From Marsupella aquatica (lineage: Eukaryota > Marchantiophyta), in assembly GCA_973895155.1 (NCBI GenBank), contig OZ316894.1, positions 23,560,001-23,624,000 of the forward strand: DNA of 64,000 nucleotides, in the 5' to 3' direction. The notes under the pieces were generated by a model. That model was given only the letters and a program-made list of their open reading frames with translations. It did not search any database and was not told where the DNA came from. Positions 43,501-60,413 of the stretch are shown piece by piece. The position numbers and the translations under genes were made by a program. Positions within the stretch are counted from its first letter, which is position 1. Each line of letters begins with the position of its first letter.

Positions 43501-44929
43501 AAATTTCGAAACTAAACAACTGCAACACCAAAGCATGGCTGGATTGGGACCTGAGTGTATCCAGTCAGGCAGGGTCCTGACATGAACATACACAAAGCAG
43601 CTTTTGCAATATCTTCAGGATTCCCCCAATTGAAGTTCCCTGCAGAGAAAGATGTCGAGTTTAATACAACCCAGTACAATACTTTGGAGATTATAGATTT
43701 TACAACATGGATTAACGAGAAGAGATCTCCCGGATACAGGACTCCCAATTTAGACTTCTGAAAGACTGCCATACTGGCTAATTGGCAAGAACGCAACTGA
43801 CCTGAGGCAGCTGCACCACAAGCTACCCCCCATATCAAGGGTGCCCAAGTCACAGGCTTTGTAAGCTGAAGACGTATCTTCCAGATATTCTGTAATCCAT
43901 TGGAGAGGACGTGAGCTCTACCACTTTCTATTTACGACCAAAGTCATGAACTCACACGCAGAAATCCATACGACAACATTCTTTAAAACGAAACTCAATT
44001 TCCAAACAAACGCGTGGGCATAGTTTCAAGCAGTCAAAACGTTATAAGACGGCAGAATATTCACACGCCGTGTCCTAACCGACAATTGGTGTACCTTCTC
44101 TGCTGCAGCTCCTCTTATACCAAACATCTGATTCATTGCAGAACCCTCCTCCTTTTTACCAGGCTCATCTTCAACTTCGGTCTTGCCTGCATTCAGACAA
44201 CATTACATGAGAAACGCAATTCCTCCAAATCAAGTCTCCGTACAAGGAGGGCAGTCTAATTTTCCCCGAACACATAGAAAATAATTATTCTAGTTAAAGC
44301 ATTAGTACAAATCAAAAGCAGTTATGCCCGAAAAAAATCCCCAAAGTATCTGCGACCTTCGGACGCTGCTTCATTTAGATTTAACACAAACACAACCTTT
44401 CGGCTCTTTTCCCGGTCTGAACTTTGCAAAATTACTTCTGTATCCTAGCACAGACAGACTGAAGACGGGCTGTCCAGGAAAGCTCACCACTTGAGTCGGT
44501 CTCAACTGCCCTGATGCTCACGAATCCTGCTCAATGCATTGCAATCGGACCAAAATTAGCCAAGCTCTCTTAGAATCACTTGCAATCTCGATTCCCTTAG
44601 GTCTATATCACGCACTAACAAGCACGAATACCGACATTGCCCCATCCTAGCAATCAACTGTTCAATCCATCACAAGGATGGAGACGCTGCCACCAGAAAA
44701 TCCATCTGCACAAAGAACTGGAGGCGAATCACCCACCTGGATTTCTTCTTCTGTGCCCTCGGAGAGCTGTTCGGGAAAATTGAGACCTCCCTAGAGCCGA
44801 ACTGGGAAGAGCGTTACAGCCGAGTATGCTGCTGCTGCTGATGGCAGTAGCTCTATTCCTCCTGTAAGAGGAAGGCGTCGTGAGCAAGCTGGAGCAGCAG
44901 CACAGGGAGGCGAGGGACGTAGCAGCCAT
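40545..44929 (-). CDS. CHLG: Chlorophyll synthase, plastid, 15 exons
   Basis: Exons 44929-44737, 44526-44488, 44186-44095, 43889-43802, 43639-43551, 43428-43342, 42841-42776, 42612-42529, 42348-42287, 42016-41941, 41726-41664, 41524-41443, 41228-41152, 41022-40975, 40607-40545; phases close to 402 aa. The enzyme attaches phytyl or geranylgeranyl diphosphate to chlorophyllide a in plastid membranes, the final step of chlorophyll a synthesis. It belongs to the UbiA prenyltransferases: first Asp motif NDWYDKEID at residues 170-178, second motif NDFKSIEGD at 299-307, with repeated hydrophobic helices (IQIWVLLLGGLGTAYLLDVW, LLFGTLTPDIVVLTLLYSTA, LYGLILLALIAPQILF). The first ~65 residues are Ser/Arg-rich, a likely transit peptide. 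The C terminus ATALATSH matches the family end. No damage seen. Confidence 0.96.
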
Positions 44930-45327
44930 TGCTACTCACTTCAGTAGCTTCAGTGGCTCCACTCCTTCCACTCCAATACAATCCAGTCCTCGCTGAATGA
45001 GACTTCTCCCTGCGTGGTACTGCAGCTCGAATGCCAACACACTTCTGTTTCTCTCTGTGTCTCTGTCTAGCGTTTGTGCTGAAGATACTGATTGTGCACT
45101 GCTATTGAGGAGCCAGATGCGACTCCATAGCTTAGTGGTATTCTTTCGCAATCTACTTCAGCTTTTGCCTGGTGTGTGGCATTGTCCTGGTTGGTTGCCC
45201 GTATCACGATTACTGCGGTCAATTCATTTCCACTGGGAAGTCGAAGTTGGGGTTTATTAATGGGTTACATTCCAAAGTGTGGCTTTCCAATAAAGAATGA
45301 CAAACACTTCAATCTCCTTTTCGTGTA

Positions 45328-45423
45328 GGGTAACCCATGGCCTGGAGGAGGTTATGGGCTGTAATCCCAAGGGTGGTGAGCCTGAGGGGCTTACTGCCAT
45401 GACCCCAAACAGGCCATGGGTTA
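45328..45423. repeat. Short foldback element, copy 1
   Basis: About 96 bp with inverted ends GTAACCCATGGCCT and AGGCCATGGGTTAG enclosing CTGTAATCCCAAGGGTGGTG and AGCCTGAGGGGCTTACTG. It shares this layout with 45594-45700 and with 37480-37580, forming a small local family. Confidence 0.6.
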
Positions 45424-45593
45424 GCAAGCTAACCCCCAATATTATTTATTCATATATGATTTTGAAATTTTGAGACCCAGTGAGGCTGGCTGGAGATTGT
45501 GAGACTCTTGGAACCCCCCTGGCTATGCCGGGAGAGGGGGTTATGGCTGGGAACCTCCCCTGAAACTACAAAGGAAAAAAGAGAGGGGGGTTA

Positions 45594-45700
45594 TGGTGTA
45601 GGATAACCCATCCCCAAGAGGCTGTAATCCCCAAGGGCGCTGAGCCCGAGCTGGTTACAGCCATTATCCCCAAGTGGGGATGAGTTACCCAGCATAAAGC
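45594..45700. repeat. Short foldback element, copy 2
   Basis: About 100 bp with inverted ends GATAACCCATCCCCAA and the complementary TGGGGATGAGTTACCC, enclosing CTGTAATCCCCAAGGGCGCT and GAGCCCGAGCTGGTTACAG. Related to 45328-45423. Confidence 0.6.
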
Positions 45701-45746
45701 CCGAGTGAAGTTTTAGACAGCATTCAGTTCAGTTTTTCACAAGATA

Positions 45747-46480
45747 ACTCTGATCCATCAGTGTGGTAACTCTGATCCATCAGTGTGGTAACTCTGATCC
45801 ATCAGTGTCTGCATAAGCTCTCTCCAAAGTTAGTCTAACCTCAGCAGCCTTTAACTGTGATTAAGCAACAGTCCAGTTAACCTAACTAGGTGTTAGAGTT
45901 AACGTACCAGCATACTCCAAGGGGGTAACCAAGGTGGGCTGAGTTGGTGGTGTGCAAAGCATCATGTAATTGGAAAACACATATCACCTAATTTGGAAAA
46001 TATGTGATTCTGTTCATGCGGGATGTACCCAAACCATTTTATGAATCTGGATGGGATTGGCAAAACTCAATATTTCCCTTCCTCAATTATTGGTGCAAAG
46101 AAGATGTGGGCTTGAATGTGCAGTAGTCAAGGATGGTCGGTGCTTGTTGCCAGGCTTGTTGCAAACAGGGACAATCCAGACATGCATGGCATGTAGGGAG
46201 GTGCAAGACCACAGGGGTGTGTGGGTTAGACAAAACTCAACCTTGTTTAAATAAGGCTACATAAGGTTGAGTGGTATGCTTATTGGCCTAGATTTTGGGT
46301 CAATCATATGAATAAATCATCCCATCCCAGCCTAAAAACCTTCATGATCGGACATCGCATAGGAGCTTAGTACAAACCTACAGTTTTGGGTGAACACCAA
46401 TAAATCATCACATCCCAGCCTAAATTCCTTCATGATGGGACATCCATGGGAGCTTACAAACCTATAGTAGTACTTGACAA
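45747..46480. repeat. Tandem 22-bp repeat (x3) and ~105-bp direct duplication
   Basis: AACTCTGATCCATCAGTGTG is repeated three times with a 22-bp period at 45747-45811. A segment with CATCCCAGCCTAAA, CCTTCATGATCGGACATC and GGAGCTTA occurs at about 46320 and again at about 46410. The rest of the 44930-47795 spacer between chlorophyll synthase and the PHAF1-like gene shows no gene. Confidence 0.7.
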
Positions 46481-47795
46481 ATTTGCAATATTATGGAAAA
46501 CATCCCACCTGTTTTTAAATTTGGAAGTACCCTGGCGATAATATGCTCCACCCAAATTGGTGAAACTGTGAGGATTATAATTGGAGTTCATTTGAGGAAT
46601 CTGTTGGTCTCACTTGTCTGTTTTCGTACAACCTAGTTTTACCTACCTGTTTCATAATAAAAATATAGTTTATTGATGAAAGTGATCCAACTCTCAAATG
46701 CATGATGATCAGATAGTGAGAAGCCTTAGCTATCAAGGACCTTTACATTAACCATGGGCTAGGTGGGAAGTTGGAGGGTCAGCTGATCACTTTGTGGGGT
46801 TAGCATAAATAGCTCATTATGCTACCTCTGAGATATATTCAAGAAATAAATTCCTACAGTCCTGTCTGCAAGTGGGAATCACCAAGTCAGTGATCAACAT
46901 TTCCAGGCAAGGAAAAACTGACCAATCTTAACATAAGTTTATTTGAGCTCATGCTGAGGTAGATAGATGAGGGTGTTTTACGTAAATTTGTGCAATACTT
47001 AGTCTTGCCCTGATGATGGAGAAGTCTCAATGTTCTCAATTCAAGTAGACCATTCAAAGGAAATCTGTCAGGAGTCTTTGAGCCCAATTTTGTAAACCTA
47101 GCTACACCCACATCAGTACCGTTGCAGATGTGAAAGTTCAGACACTTGGGCCAACGTTCAACTTCAAAATCAAGGAGGTGATCGAGTTTAGAACAATGCA
47201 TTGCTCCTAGTCACCAGGTGCCCTCAAAAGACAAGATTTCTGCCTCATTTGCATCCTGAAGCTACATTAAAGTGGAGGACATGTGCCTAAATTTCGATAG
47301 CAATCACTCTTCCAAAATTGAAAAAACCCACTACTGGAACATTGGACGGACGGGACTAATGTGCCTTCCTGGGCATTTTGAACTTTTTTATTAGAATCAT
47401 CTAGAATAAGAGAAGCCTTACATCGCCTCCTGCTAAGCTTTGAATCGCGGAAAACAATATCCATCCAAACATGTCCTGATTGTTCCTAGTTCAGGCCAGT
47501 TTTGAACCATCAATTATGTACAAAATCGTGACTGCATAAGAATGATAGTCCTTCCCTAAACACCTCTAAATGCGAAGTTTCAAGTGCTTCCAGGCACATT
47601 ATGCCTTGCGTTGAGAGGTTAAGTATACATGAAGGGGGTCCCACAAATAGACGCTAAAGTACTTGCATGTTGACTCCCCACTCGCCACGTCAATTCCTTT
47701 GCCATAATTCACATTTTTAAATTTTGAGGTATATATGTACACCTATAATCTACAGCTCCCCTTGAAGCAGAAGTGGCCGAACTTGGCGTCTCAGC

Positions 47796-52752
<4,957 letters not shown>

Positions 52753-53439
52753 GTCTTCCTTCTTTCCGCTCCACAGCACCGCACAATCCCTCCCTACCAG
52801 TTCCAAAAATTTGCCTCCCCAATCCGAGGCTGAACCTGAGGGTACCCAGCAAAAAAATGCAGTGAGGGAAGCACTGGCTGGCTGTCCCACTCCCCTACCG
52901 AATTCGTTGAAAACTCTCGCTCAAATGATGGAAAACCAAACCAAACCTGAGAGGGAGTGCGTTGCCTCCCCCTCCCGTATCTCTCCTACGTCCACCAAAT
53001 CTCATATCCCTCTCCCCCGTCTTTCTGTCTGCACACCCCTACCCCTCCCAGCGAGACAACGCTCTGCTCTAATCAGCCCAAAACATCAGGCCTTTCGCCG
53101 TCTCCTCTCTCAAACAATCGAAACCAGCAGCCCAAAGCTCTTCCTCTTTCTCTCTCTCCCTCTCTACTCTACGCAAGACCAAAGTCTACAAATCAAAATC
53201 TCATTCAGCAATTACTCTGTTTCTCTTGCTTTTTGACCCTCTGCCCACAATCTACTCCAAAGCAACAGCACAAACCAAATCTCTGTTCGTCTTCCGACCA
53301 AGCCAAAAAAAATCTCCACAACAAACCAGAACAAATCTGTAATCTGCTCCCCACCAAATCATAAGCCCTCAAAACGAAATTGCTCCCACCCAATGATGCG
53401 GTACACGCAGTATATGTGACAAGAGAATCCCCTTCCCAC

Positions 53440-53830
53440 TCACTCCTCCTCCACCTCCTCCTCCTCCTCCCTCCCTTCCCTGTTCAGTCAGGGCCCACCG
53501 ACATCCACGATTCGGCGCAAGAGAATGATGACATCTACAAAAGAGAGGAGCAGTACGATCGGCAGTGGATCGGACTGACGTGAGGTAGTGGCGAATGTTG
53601 CGGATTGCTTGCGGCTCTGGATTACCAAAAGTGCCCCAAAACCATGACATTATTCCCTCGATTCCCCACCATCTCCCTCTCTACTTGCCCCTCTTCTTCG
53701 TCTCTCTGCTTCCTCTCTACAGGTACTCTTGGCACATGCACCAGCGTATTTTTTAAGGTGTTTTGTTCTCTCTTCTTCGTCTCTACAGGTACTCTTGGCA
53801 CATGCACCAGCTTGTTTTTTTGTTTTTAGC
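53440..53830. repeat. (CCT)n microsatellite and ~70-bp tandem repeat
   Basis: CCTCCTCCACCTCCTCCTCC lies at about 53447-53475. At 53693-53815 the unit CTTCTTCGTCTC...TACAGGTACTCTTGGCACATGCACCAGC occurs twice (its core is GGTACTCTTGGCACATGCAC at about 53722 and 53788). Confidence 0.75.
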
Positions 53831-54849
53831 AAGTGTGGCCAATCTAGGCCACTCTAAGGGAATAGATGCTAGCAATATTCTTTTTAAGTTTTTTTTCTGG
53901 ATTATACACTCACCGTCAAATATCTCTAGATTACTCACCGTCAGATATCCCTAGATTTATGGATAACCTTTAGATTCTCGCAAATGGGGTCCATGATTTG
54001 GTGGGAAAGTGGCTAATGGCATACAAAGAATCTAGCCAAATTAAGCCAAAAGTGGCAAACACTTTTTGAGGAGGTGGAATTTGGCAAAAATTTGCACCTA
54101 AAAAATACCCACTCTACTTGGGCCTCTCTACATGACACAATCATGCACTCCAGCTGTATTGTATTAGAGCATTCTCACCAACTCTGGACACACACAGCTA
54201 GAGCAGTGATGAGTTTAGTGCCAAGGGCTCACTACAGTAGGGCCAATTTAGTAGAGTGTCCCAAAGCTGGGAATTGATGGACCTTAACTTTGAAGTTGAG
54301 GCAGGAGTTCAGGGTTGCGGACACAAAAATTTAAGGACTGTTGGCAATTTAGTAGGAGTCTCAAAGCTCAAAATTTGATGGACCTTAACTTTGTAGTTCA
54401 TGGAGGGTTACCAACACACAAAAAAGTTAAGGACTACCAAAATCATAGTCCATAAGTTTTTGCCGTAAAGATTGGTCTATGCCATAATTGTTAGTCACGG
54501 TAGAGGCTGGTGGAAAAATAAAAACTTTTACATAACCCTGTGTAAAAATCATGACCATGGGTTTTTGGCCAGAAGCCATCACCTCTAATTTTGAAGCTTT
54601 AAGACACCCTAATTTCCCTACCAGTTCTTTTATCACAAAGATGAGTCCTGGAAAGTCATTTATGGCATGTGAACTATTTGCTGCCTGCAAAAATAATGTT
54701 TTTCCTCTTAGTGTCAAAACTTTGTCTGAACCCCACTTGTGGATGGGTTTTGTGTAAAACAAAACAGGCGCAGACAGCCATAAACAACTTTCCAAGATCC
54801 ACCGCCCCAAAGGTTCTCTTAGCCAGCAAGAAATTGTTTCCAATAAACT

Positions 54850-55629
54850 AGAAGTGGGGAGCTCTATCACACGCTAGCCTCTTCCGCCATCCCTTGCCAA
54901 TGTCATTCAACGGTTATGATGCAACAATCGTAAAACCCATGGATGGCCACAAAGCACTCTTGCTGAGTGCTCTTGTTGCTTGCTTAGAGTTTGCAATTTT
55001 GGGCGGGGATCACATTCGGTTAAAGCTCACCAAGCCCGTCACCAAGGAGTAGACAGCCGACCACTACTGTCACCTTGATACTAAGCCATAGATAGTGTGA
55101 CGGTTGAGAAAGCTCTTACAACAACCAACATGAAAGTATAACTAAATTGAGGGTCTCAAACTTTTGAATCCAATGAACCTTACATTACTAGTACATTAAG
55201 GTTATTGTTAAGAATAACCCTCTTTGTATCCCATGGAGATAGAGCACTTAATTACGGACCCCATTAGGGGTCTCTTGCAAATTCTCTGCCATGAGGTTGC
55301 GCCACATCACCACAACCAGCCACAAACAGGAATGATCCTACTTTTAACAAAAACAAACGTGCACATTCCTGTTTGTGGCAGAAGCAACGTAATTTTTTTG
55401 GCGCCATGCCGTAAATATTAAACATAAGAAAAACCAAAATACAAAGGAAGAGATGTCATTTAGTAAAACAAAGTTACTATTTTGATGTTTGTCAAAGATA
55501 TATCAGTGTTTTATATCAAAATGCTTGTATTTTTTAATTGTTTGCAAGTTTGAAAAAACCAATGGATAGAAATGTACATAGTTAAAACCCCTTTGGCTTC
55601 ACATTATAAAACTAAATAATAAATCTCGT
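54850..55629. other. No gene recognised
   Basis: AT-rich sequence with no long open frame or recognisable motif. A pair of inverted CACAAACAGGAATG / ACATTCCTGTTTGTG words at about 55321 and 55361 could form a small hairpin. Confidence 0.5.
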
Positions 55630-56095
55630 TAGTACTTGATAAAATCTGCCAATGTTTGATTCATTGGAAAACTCAAGATAAAGATTTAAAAACTAGTGAT
55701 CTCTTTAGTAATGTCTTGATAAAATCTCTCAATGTCACATTCATTGGAAAGCTAGAGTAAAATTAAAAACTCATCATCTCCTTAGTACTTGACAAAATCT
55801 ATCAATGTTAGGTTCATTGGCAAGCTACATGATCTCTCTATTTCTTGACAAATAATCTCAATGTCACACATTAGAAAGCTAAAGAGACTGAAAACCTCCT
55901 GATCTCTTTAGTACCGTGACAAAATCTGACATGAAATTTGTCAATGTTGGATTCACTGTTGGAAAGCTAAAAGAATTCATGAACTCGTGATCAAAATTTC
56001 TTATACTCACACTCATTGGAAAGGCAAAGAAATTCAAAAACTCATATGGAACTTGACAAAATTTGTCAATGTGAGGCTCATTGGAAACCTTTTCT
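55630..56095. repeat. Degenerate tandem array, ~55-85-bp unit, about seven copies
   Basis: Each unit contains TTGACAAAATCTGTCAATGT, a variable ATTCATTGGAAAGCTA and AAAACTCATGATCTCTTTAG, in varying states of decay. Unit length varies from about 55 to 85 bp. No coding content. Confidence 0.75.
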
Positions 56096-57259
56096 CGATT
56101 AAGAGATATCACAATCTCGTCATCGTCATAAACTTAGCCATTACAAATTGATTTCTTTGATTATGTCATCATTGCTTGTCCACAATGCTTGCTTCCCGGC
56201 TTGAATTGTTTGCATCTCTTAGATAGTCTTCAACTAAAGCTCACTCTGAACACAGGTTGACGCCAAATGCAACCTCTATGTCAAAGAAACAATTGTTGGT
56301 CTTTTCCTCACACCATAGCTTTCTTAAATAATAATAACTACAAATCCTTTGTGTGAAGTGATGGCTCATTCATTTTGTGTGTTCTTCCCACCGAATTGAC
56401 AAGCGCTCTTTTGCCAACAGCCTTGGGGCCTCAATCCAAGGGGTGTCCCATATCACGCTCAAAGTTTTGGGGGAATAAACACCCTAAAAGTTAAGTCAAT
56501 AAAGTTTTTTTTAGTAATTTTTTTACCCCTAACTTAATGGAATATTCCAAGAATATTCCCATATTTGATATTAAAAAACCCTATGATTCTTATAATTCTC
56601 AAAATTGGATTAAAATAACCCTAATGTTCTTCAACAAAAATTTAAAAGTATTTCACTAAACCCAATAAAAAAAACCCTATACTTATTCGCGCGTAATGGG
56701 TCGGAAGAAAAGAAGTGAGGACCCCGGGCCAACAGCTAAGTGTTGTGCTCCAATCTGTCTTGTGGCGGTAATGCTCAATGTCAATCACAAACAATCAATC
56801 AAGAATGGTTGAAAGATGATTTCTCCAATGTGTGAGCAAAACCTGTAAAAAAACTCAATTCCTCCACATTCAACCTTCTGTTTGATAAATCTCTATCTTT
56901 TGAGTATTGTTTTTGTACGAGCACACACCAACACCATCGGGAGACTCAAAACCGTCGGTTATCGCCTTGCTGAAAATTGATTTCACTTAATCACACACAC
57001 ATTCCTTGGATGAACATGGGGGTCCACAGATTAATTAGTTGAGAACTTGGTGTGACAAAGAGAAATAGAGCTTGGACCATGGAACTATGGTGATGTACAT
57101 TTTTGTGTTCATAGTGAAGCTCTTGGTGCGACCGTGATGTAACCAGGACAGGGTGAACCATGTATCGTTGTGTTGGTGTACTTGTGTGCTATGTATGGAA
57201 GAATGGGTCCAGACATAATGCTATTGATTTTGATCCTACAGTTACATACAGACAGAAAA
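56096..57259. other. No gene recognised
   Basis: AT-rich stretch without convincing coding frames; nothing further can be named. Confidence 0.5.
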
Positions 57260-58338
57260 AGTTGATACAGATATATTACCAAATAAGTCCATGATCCATA
57301 TCTTATTGCCATAAAGATTTGTCACATGCCATGACCGTAAGTCACACTGTAGACCCTAGTGAAGGAAAAAAATAACCAATCCGGCATGTGAAAAAGCTAC
57401 GGCCATTTGTTTATGACCAAAAGCCATCATCCGCAACTATGAAGCTTTGAGACGCCCTAATGATGCTAAAATCTAGCCTACATCTACAACAAGAGCTAAT
57501 ATATGTATCCCACATGCTTTTGTGCTATTTGCCAGGTTTAGCAGCCATTGCCTCTTCAATCAAGCCCACGTAATTTTTAAGGATTTGTAAAATTGGGCAG
57601 GTGGCCAATGTTACCTTGTGTCTGCTAGGAGATGCTAACAATATTCCTTAACATATGTGAGTTACAATATTTGTTTCTGATCAGAGATCTCCTTATATTT
57701 AAGGAGAGCCTTCAGATTGTAGCAAAAAGGGCCCTGTAACTTGGTGGGAAACTCACTAATGACACCCAAATAGATGCAGCCAATTTATCCAAAAGTGGCT
57801 TCTAATAGAGGTGGAATATGGCAAAAATGTTGATTCAAACTTTATGGCTCAGCTGAACCCCAAAAAATCCCAAACATTTGTATATTGTAGCTCCTTGTTT
57901 CTGGGGCATAGCTGGATAAAATGCCTAAAATCTGAGGGCTTTAGCCCCAAGTTTGCAGGGGTTATTAGTGTTCATAATGCCCTCATAGGAGTTTGTATAC
58001 ATAGTCATGCATATTTAGAGGGCATTGTGGAATATATTATTCCCCAAAAAACTAGAGCCTCAGCTCGAGTTTTGAGGGACTATTATTGCCCATAATGCTC
58101 CAGGATACTACACTTGGCCTGGGAGATTTTCATTTTTTTTCTAAATTTAGTAGAAGTAGAGGAGAATCTTCATAAAGAGATGATCCAGATCTCCATGATG
58201 GCATTTATGCTCCCAGAATGCTCAGAAAAATACAAGGGGAAAAATTACAAAGGGCATTAAGTACACTTTAATCCTTAAAAGATTTTTCACTCCAAGTACT
58301 GCTATTTTGTTTCTCCTTTCTTCATGCTTGAAGACAAA

Positions 58339-58478
58339 CCCAAATTTCATGCAAGTTCAGATTTTATTCTCTTTACCAAGAGACAAATAGAGGACAAATT
58401 GCATGGGCAATGAGCATTTGTCCTCTGTTTGTCTCTTGGTAAAGAGAATAAAAAATCTCAACTTGCATGAAATTTGGG
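58339..58478. repeat. Imperfect 61/63-nt inverted repeat, miRNA-precursor-like hairpin
   Basis: Left arm 58339-58399 and right arm 58416-58478 pair with one mismatch, one G:U-type difference (CAAATAG against CTGTTTG) and a 2-nt length difference; the loop is 16 nt. Stem length, loop size and scattered mismatches match plant MIRNA foldbacks. No known miRNA was recognised in it. A small foldback transposon is the alternative. Confidence 0.7.
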
Positions 58479-59320
58479 CATTCTCTTCCATAAAGTTGAG
58501 AATTATGCAAAACAGATAAATTTCACAGGGATTTAGGGCTGTCTTGCATGTGCAAGAGTCCTGAAAAATGCGACCCTTAGCAGCCCACAGATGTTGGGAA
58601 AAAGTCTGGACCAAGGATCTAAACACAATCAAGAACACCTTATGTGTGAAGTGCTTATTGAGTCGGGGATCTACTGCCATTTTGTTTTATTCAAAGTTCA
58701 AAGTCCGGGACCTCAAGGGCCGGAAAATTTCCAGCCCTTGCCCTTGCATATCCTCCAAAGACGCCATTAGGACTGCCGGCTTGTCGCCTCATTTAGAGAT
58801 GCCACGGGTTCATTTGAGGGCCAAAAATCAAAGGACCTTGCACATGCAAGATGGCCCTTAAGCTCTCATCATGTTCTTAGAGCATCTCGAACCCTAGTGG
58901 GTTGCTTACTCTAATGAGGGTGTTGGCCAGTCTAGTAAAGAAAATGCAAAGTTAAGTCCAACCCATTCATTTGCCAGTTGCTCATCTCTACTGTAGTGCT
59001 TAAAAATTAATCCAATAAAGGTTGGCTTAGTTTCAGTTGATGGTGCTGCTGGGCACGGTAAAGTGGTAACCTGGAAAAACAGAGTGCTGTCACAGTGGTA
59101 TCTGTACTCTTAACACTAACCAATAAAAAAAGTGACAAACTCGCCTGTCCACCGCATGCACAAAGGACAGAATGCCCTCTAAACATATTTCCCACAAGGA
59201 AACAAAATTACTTTCGGAAGAAAGGAAAACCATCTCCCGAAGTGAAAAGTACACCAGGCTTTATTTGGAAGAATATTAACACTAGTCTTGTCCTTGAACC
59301 TGCATTTCCTCTACTCCCCG
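58479..59320. other. No gene recognised
   Basis: Short open frames only. Words such as CTTGCACATGCAAGATGG and CTTGCATGTGCAAGAG occur in opposite orientation at about 58835 and 58540, a weak hint of another inverted structure. Confidence 0.45.
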
Positions 59321-60413
59321 TCTTCCAATCCTCTAATTGCGCTGCCGAATTCTCTTCCCCGCCAGTAGCCTAAATCGGTCTTTCAGCTCCTTCCTTCTAA
59401 TTCGTTCCTGCTTCATGTAACCCAGCTTCCTGATGGCTCAGCCTTGCTCCATTGAGTGCGCTCTTGCTGCCAAAGTCTCCACCTCAATCCTTCAGAGCCC
59501 GGTTTGCTGCGTATTCATTCAACCATTTTCTATGGCTGCCCTCTTCCACTCCTCCAATTGCTGCCGAATTCTCTTCCCCGCCAGTAGCCTAAATTGGTCT
59601 TTCAGCTCCTTCCTTCTAATTCGTTCCTGCTTTATGTAACCCAGCTTCCTGATGGCTCAGCCTTGCTCCATTGAGTGCGCTCTTGCTGCCAAAGTCTCCA
59701 CCTCAATCCTTCAGAGCCCGGTTTGCTGCGTATTCATTCAACCATTTTCTATGGCTGCCCTCTTCCACTCCTCCAATTGCTGCCGAATTCTCTTCCCCGC
59801 CAGTAGCCTAAATTGGTCTTTCAGCTCCTTCCTTCTAATTCGTTCCTGCTTTATGTAACCCAGCTTCCTGATGGCTCAGCCTTGCTCCATTGAGTGCGCT
59901 CTTGCTGCCAAAAGTCTCCACCTCAATCCTTCAGAGCCCGGTTTGCTGCGTATTCATTCAACCATTTTCTATGGCTGCCCTCTTCCACTCCTCCAATTGC
60001 TGCCGAATTCTCTTCCCCGCCAGTAGCCTAAATTGGCCTTTCAGCTCCTTCCTTCTAATTCGTTCCTGCTTCATGTAACCCAGCTTCCTGATGGCTCAGC
60101 CTTGCTCCATTGAGTGCGCTCTTGCTGCCAAAATCTACACCTCAATCCTTCAGAGCCCGGTTGCTGCGTATTCATTCAACCATTTTCTATGGCTGCCCTC
60201 TTCCACTCCTCCAATTGCTGCCGAATTCTCTTCCCCGCCAGTAGCCCAAATTGGTCTTTCAGCTCCTTCCTTCTAATTCGTTCCGCTTCATGTAACCCAG
60301 CTTCCTGATGGCTCAGCCTTGCTCCATTGAGTGCGCTCTTGCTGCCAAAATCTCCACCTCAATCCGTCAGAGCCCGGTTGCTGCGTATTCATTCAACCAT
60401 TTTCTATGGCTGC
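59321..60413. repeat. Five tandem copies of a ~219-bp unit
   Basis: Copies begin at 59321, 59542, 59761, 59981 and 60199 (periods 221, 219, 220, 218). Each starts TCTTCCACTCCTCCAATTGC and includes CCCGCCAGTAGCCTAAATTG, CCTGATGGCTCAGCCTTGCT and ATTCAACCATTTTCTATGGC. Copies are nearly identical apart from one-base indels, so the array is recent. The 219-bp period is a multiple of three and leaves a 68-codon frame open in several copies, but each is closed by the same TAA and the frame is broken by indels, so I do not call a protein. Confidence 0.95.

Larger units (their letters stand above)
53850..57840. repeat. Dispersed repeat family, two diverged copies (53850-54640 and 57260-57840)
   Basis: GATGCTAGCAATATTC, GGTGGGAAAGTGGCTAATGG and GGAGGTGGAATTTGGCAAAA at 53860-54085 match GATGCTAACAATATTC, GGTGGGAAACTCACTAATGA and AGAGGTGGAATATGGCAAAA at 57630-57825. 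A second block at 54430-54615 (CATAGTCCATAAGTTTTTGC, GGCCAGAAGCCATCACC, GAAGCTTTAAGACACCCTAA) matches 57285-57465. The two blocks are in opposite order in the two copies, so the element is rearranged. A ~110-bp internal repeat (TTGATGGACCTTAACTTTG) is at about 54276 and 54377. No protein coding seen; class unknown. Confidence 0.65.

Noticed and set aside
59433-60308. Recurring 61-68-codon frames starting MAQPCSIECALAAK
   Set aside because: They are products of a 219-bp tandem repeat, each closed by a stop and broken by indels in some copies; no family recognised. Kept as a finding about the repeat only.
59321-60413. CRISPR-like array
   Set aside because: Head-to-tail units without distinct spacers, in a eukaryotic nuclear context.
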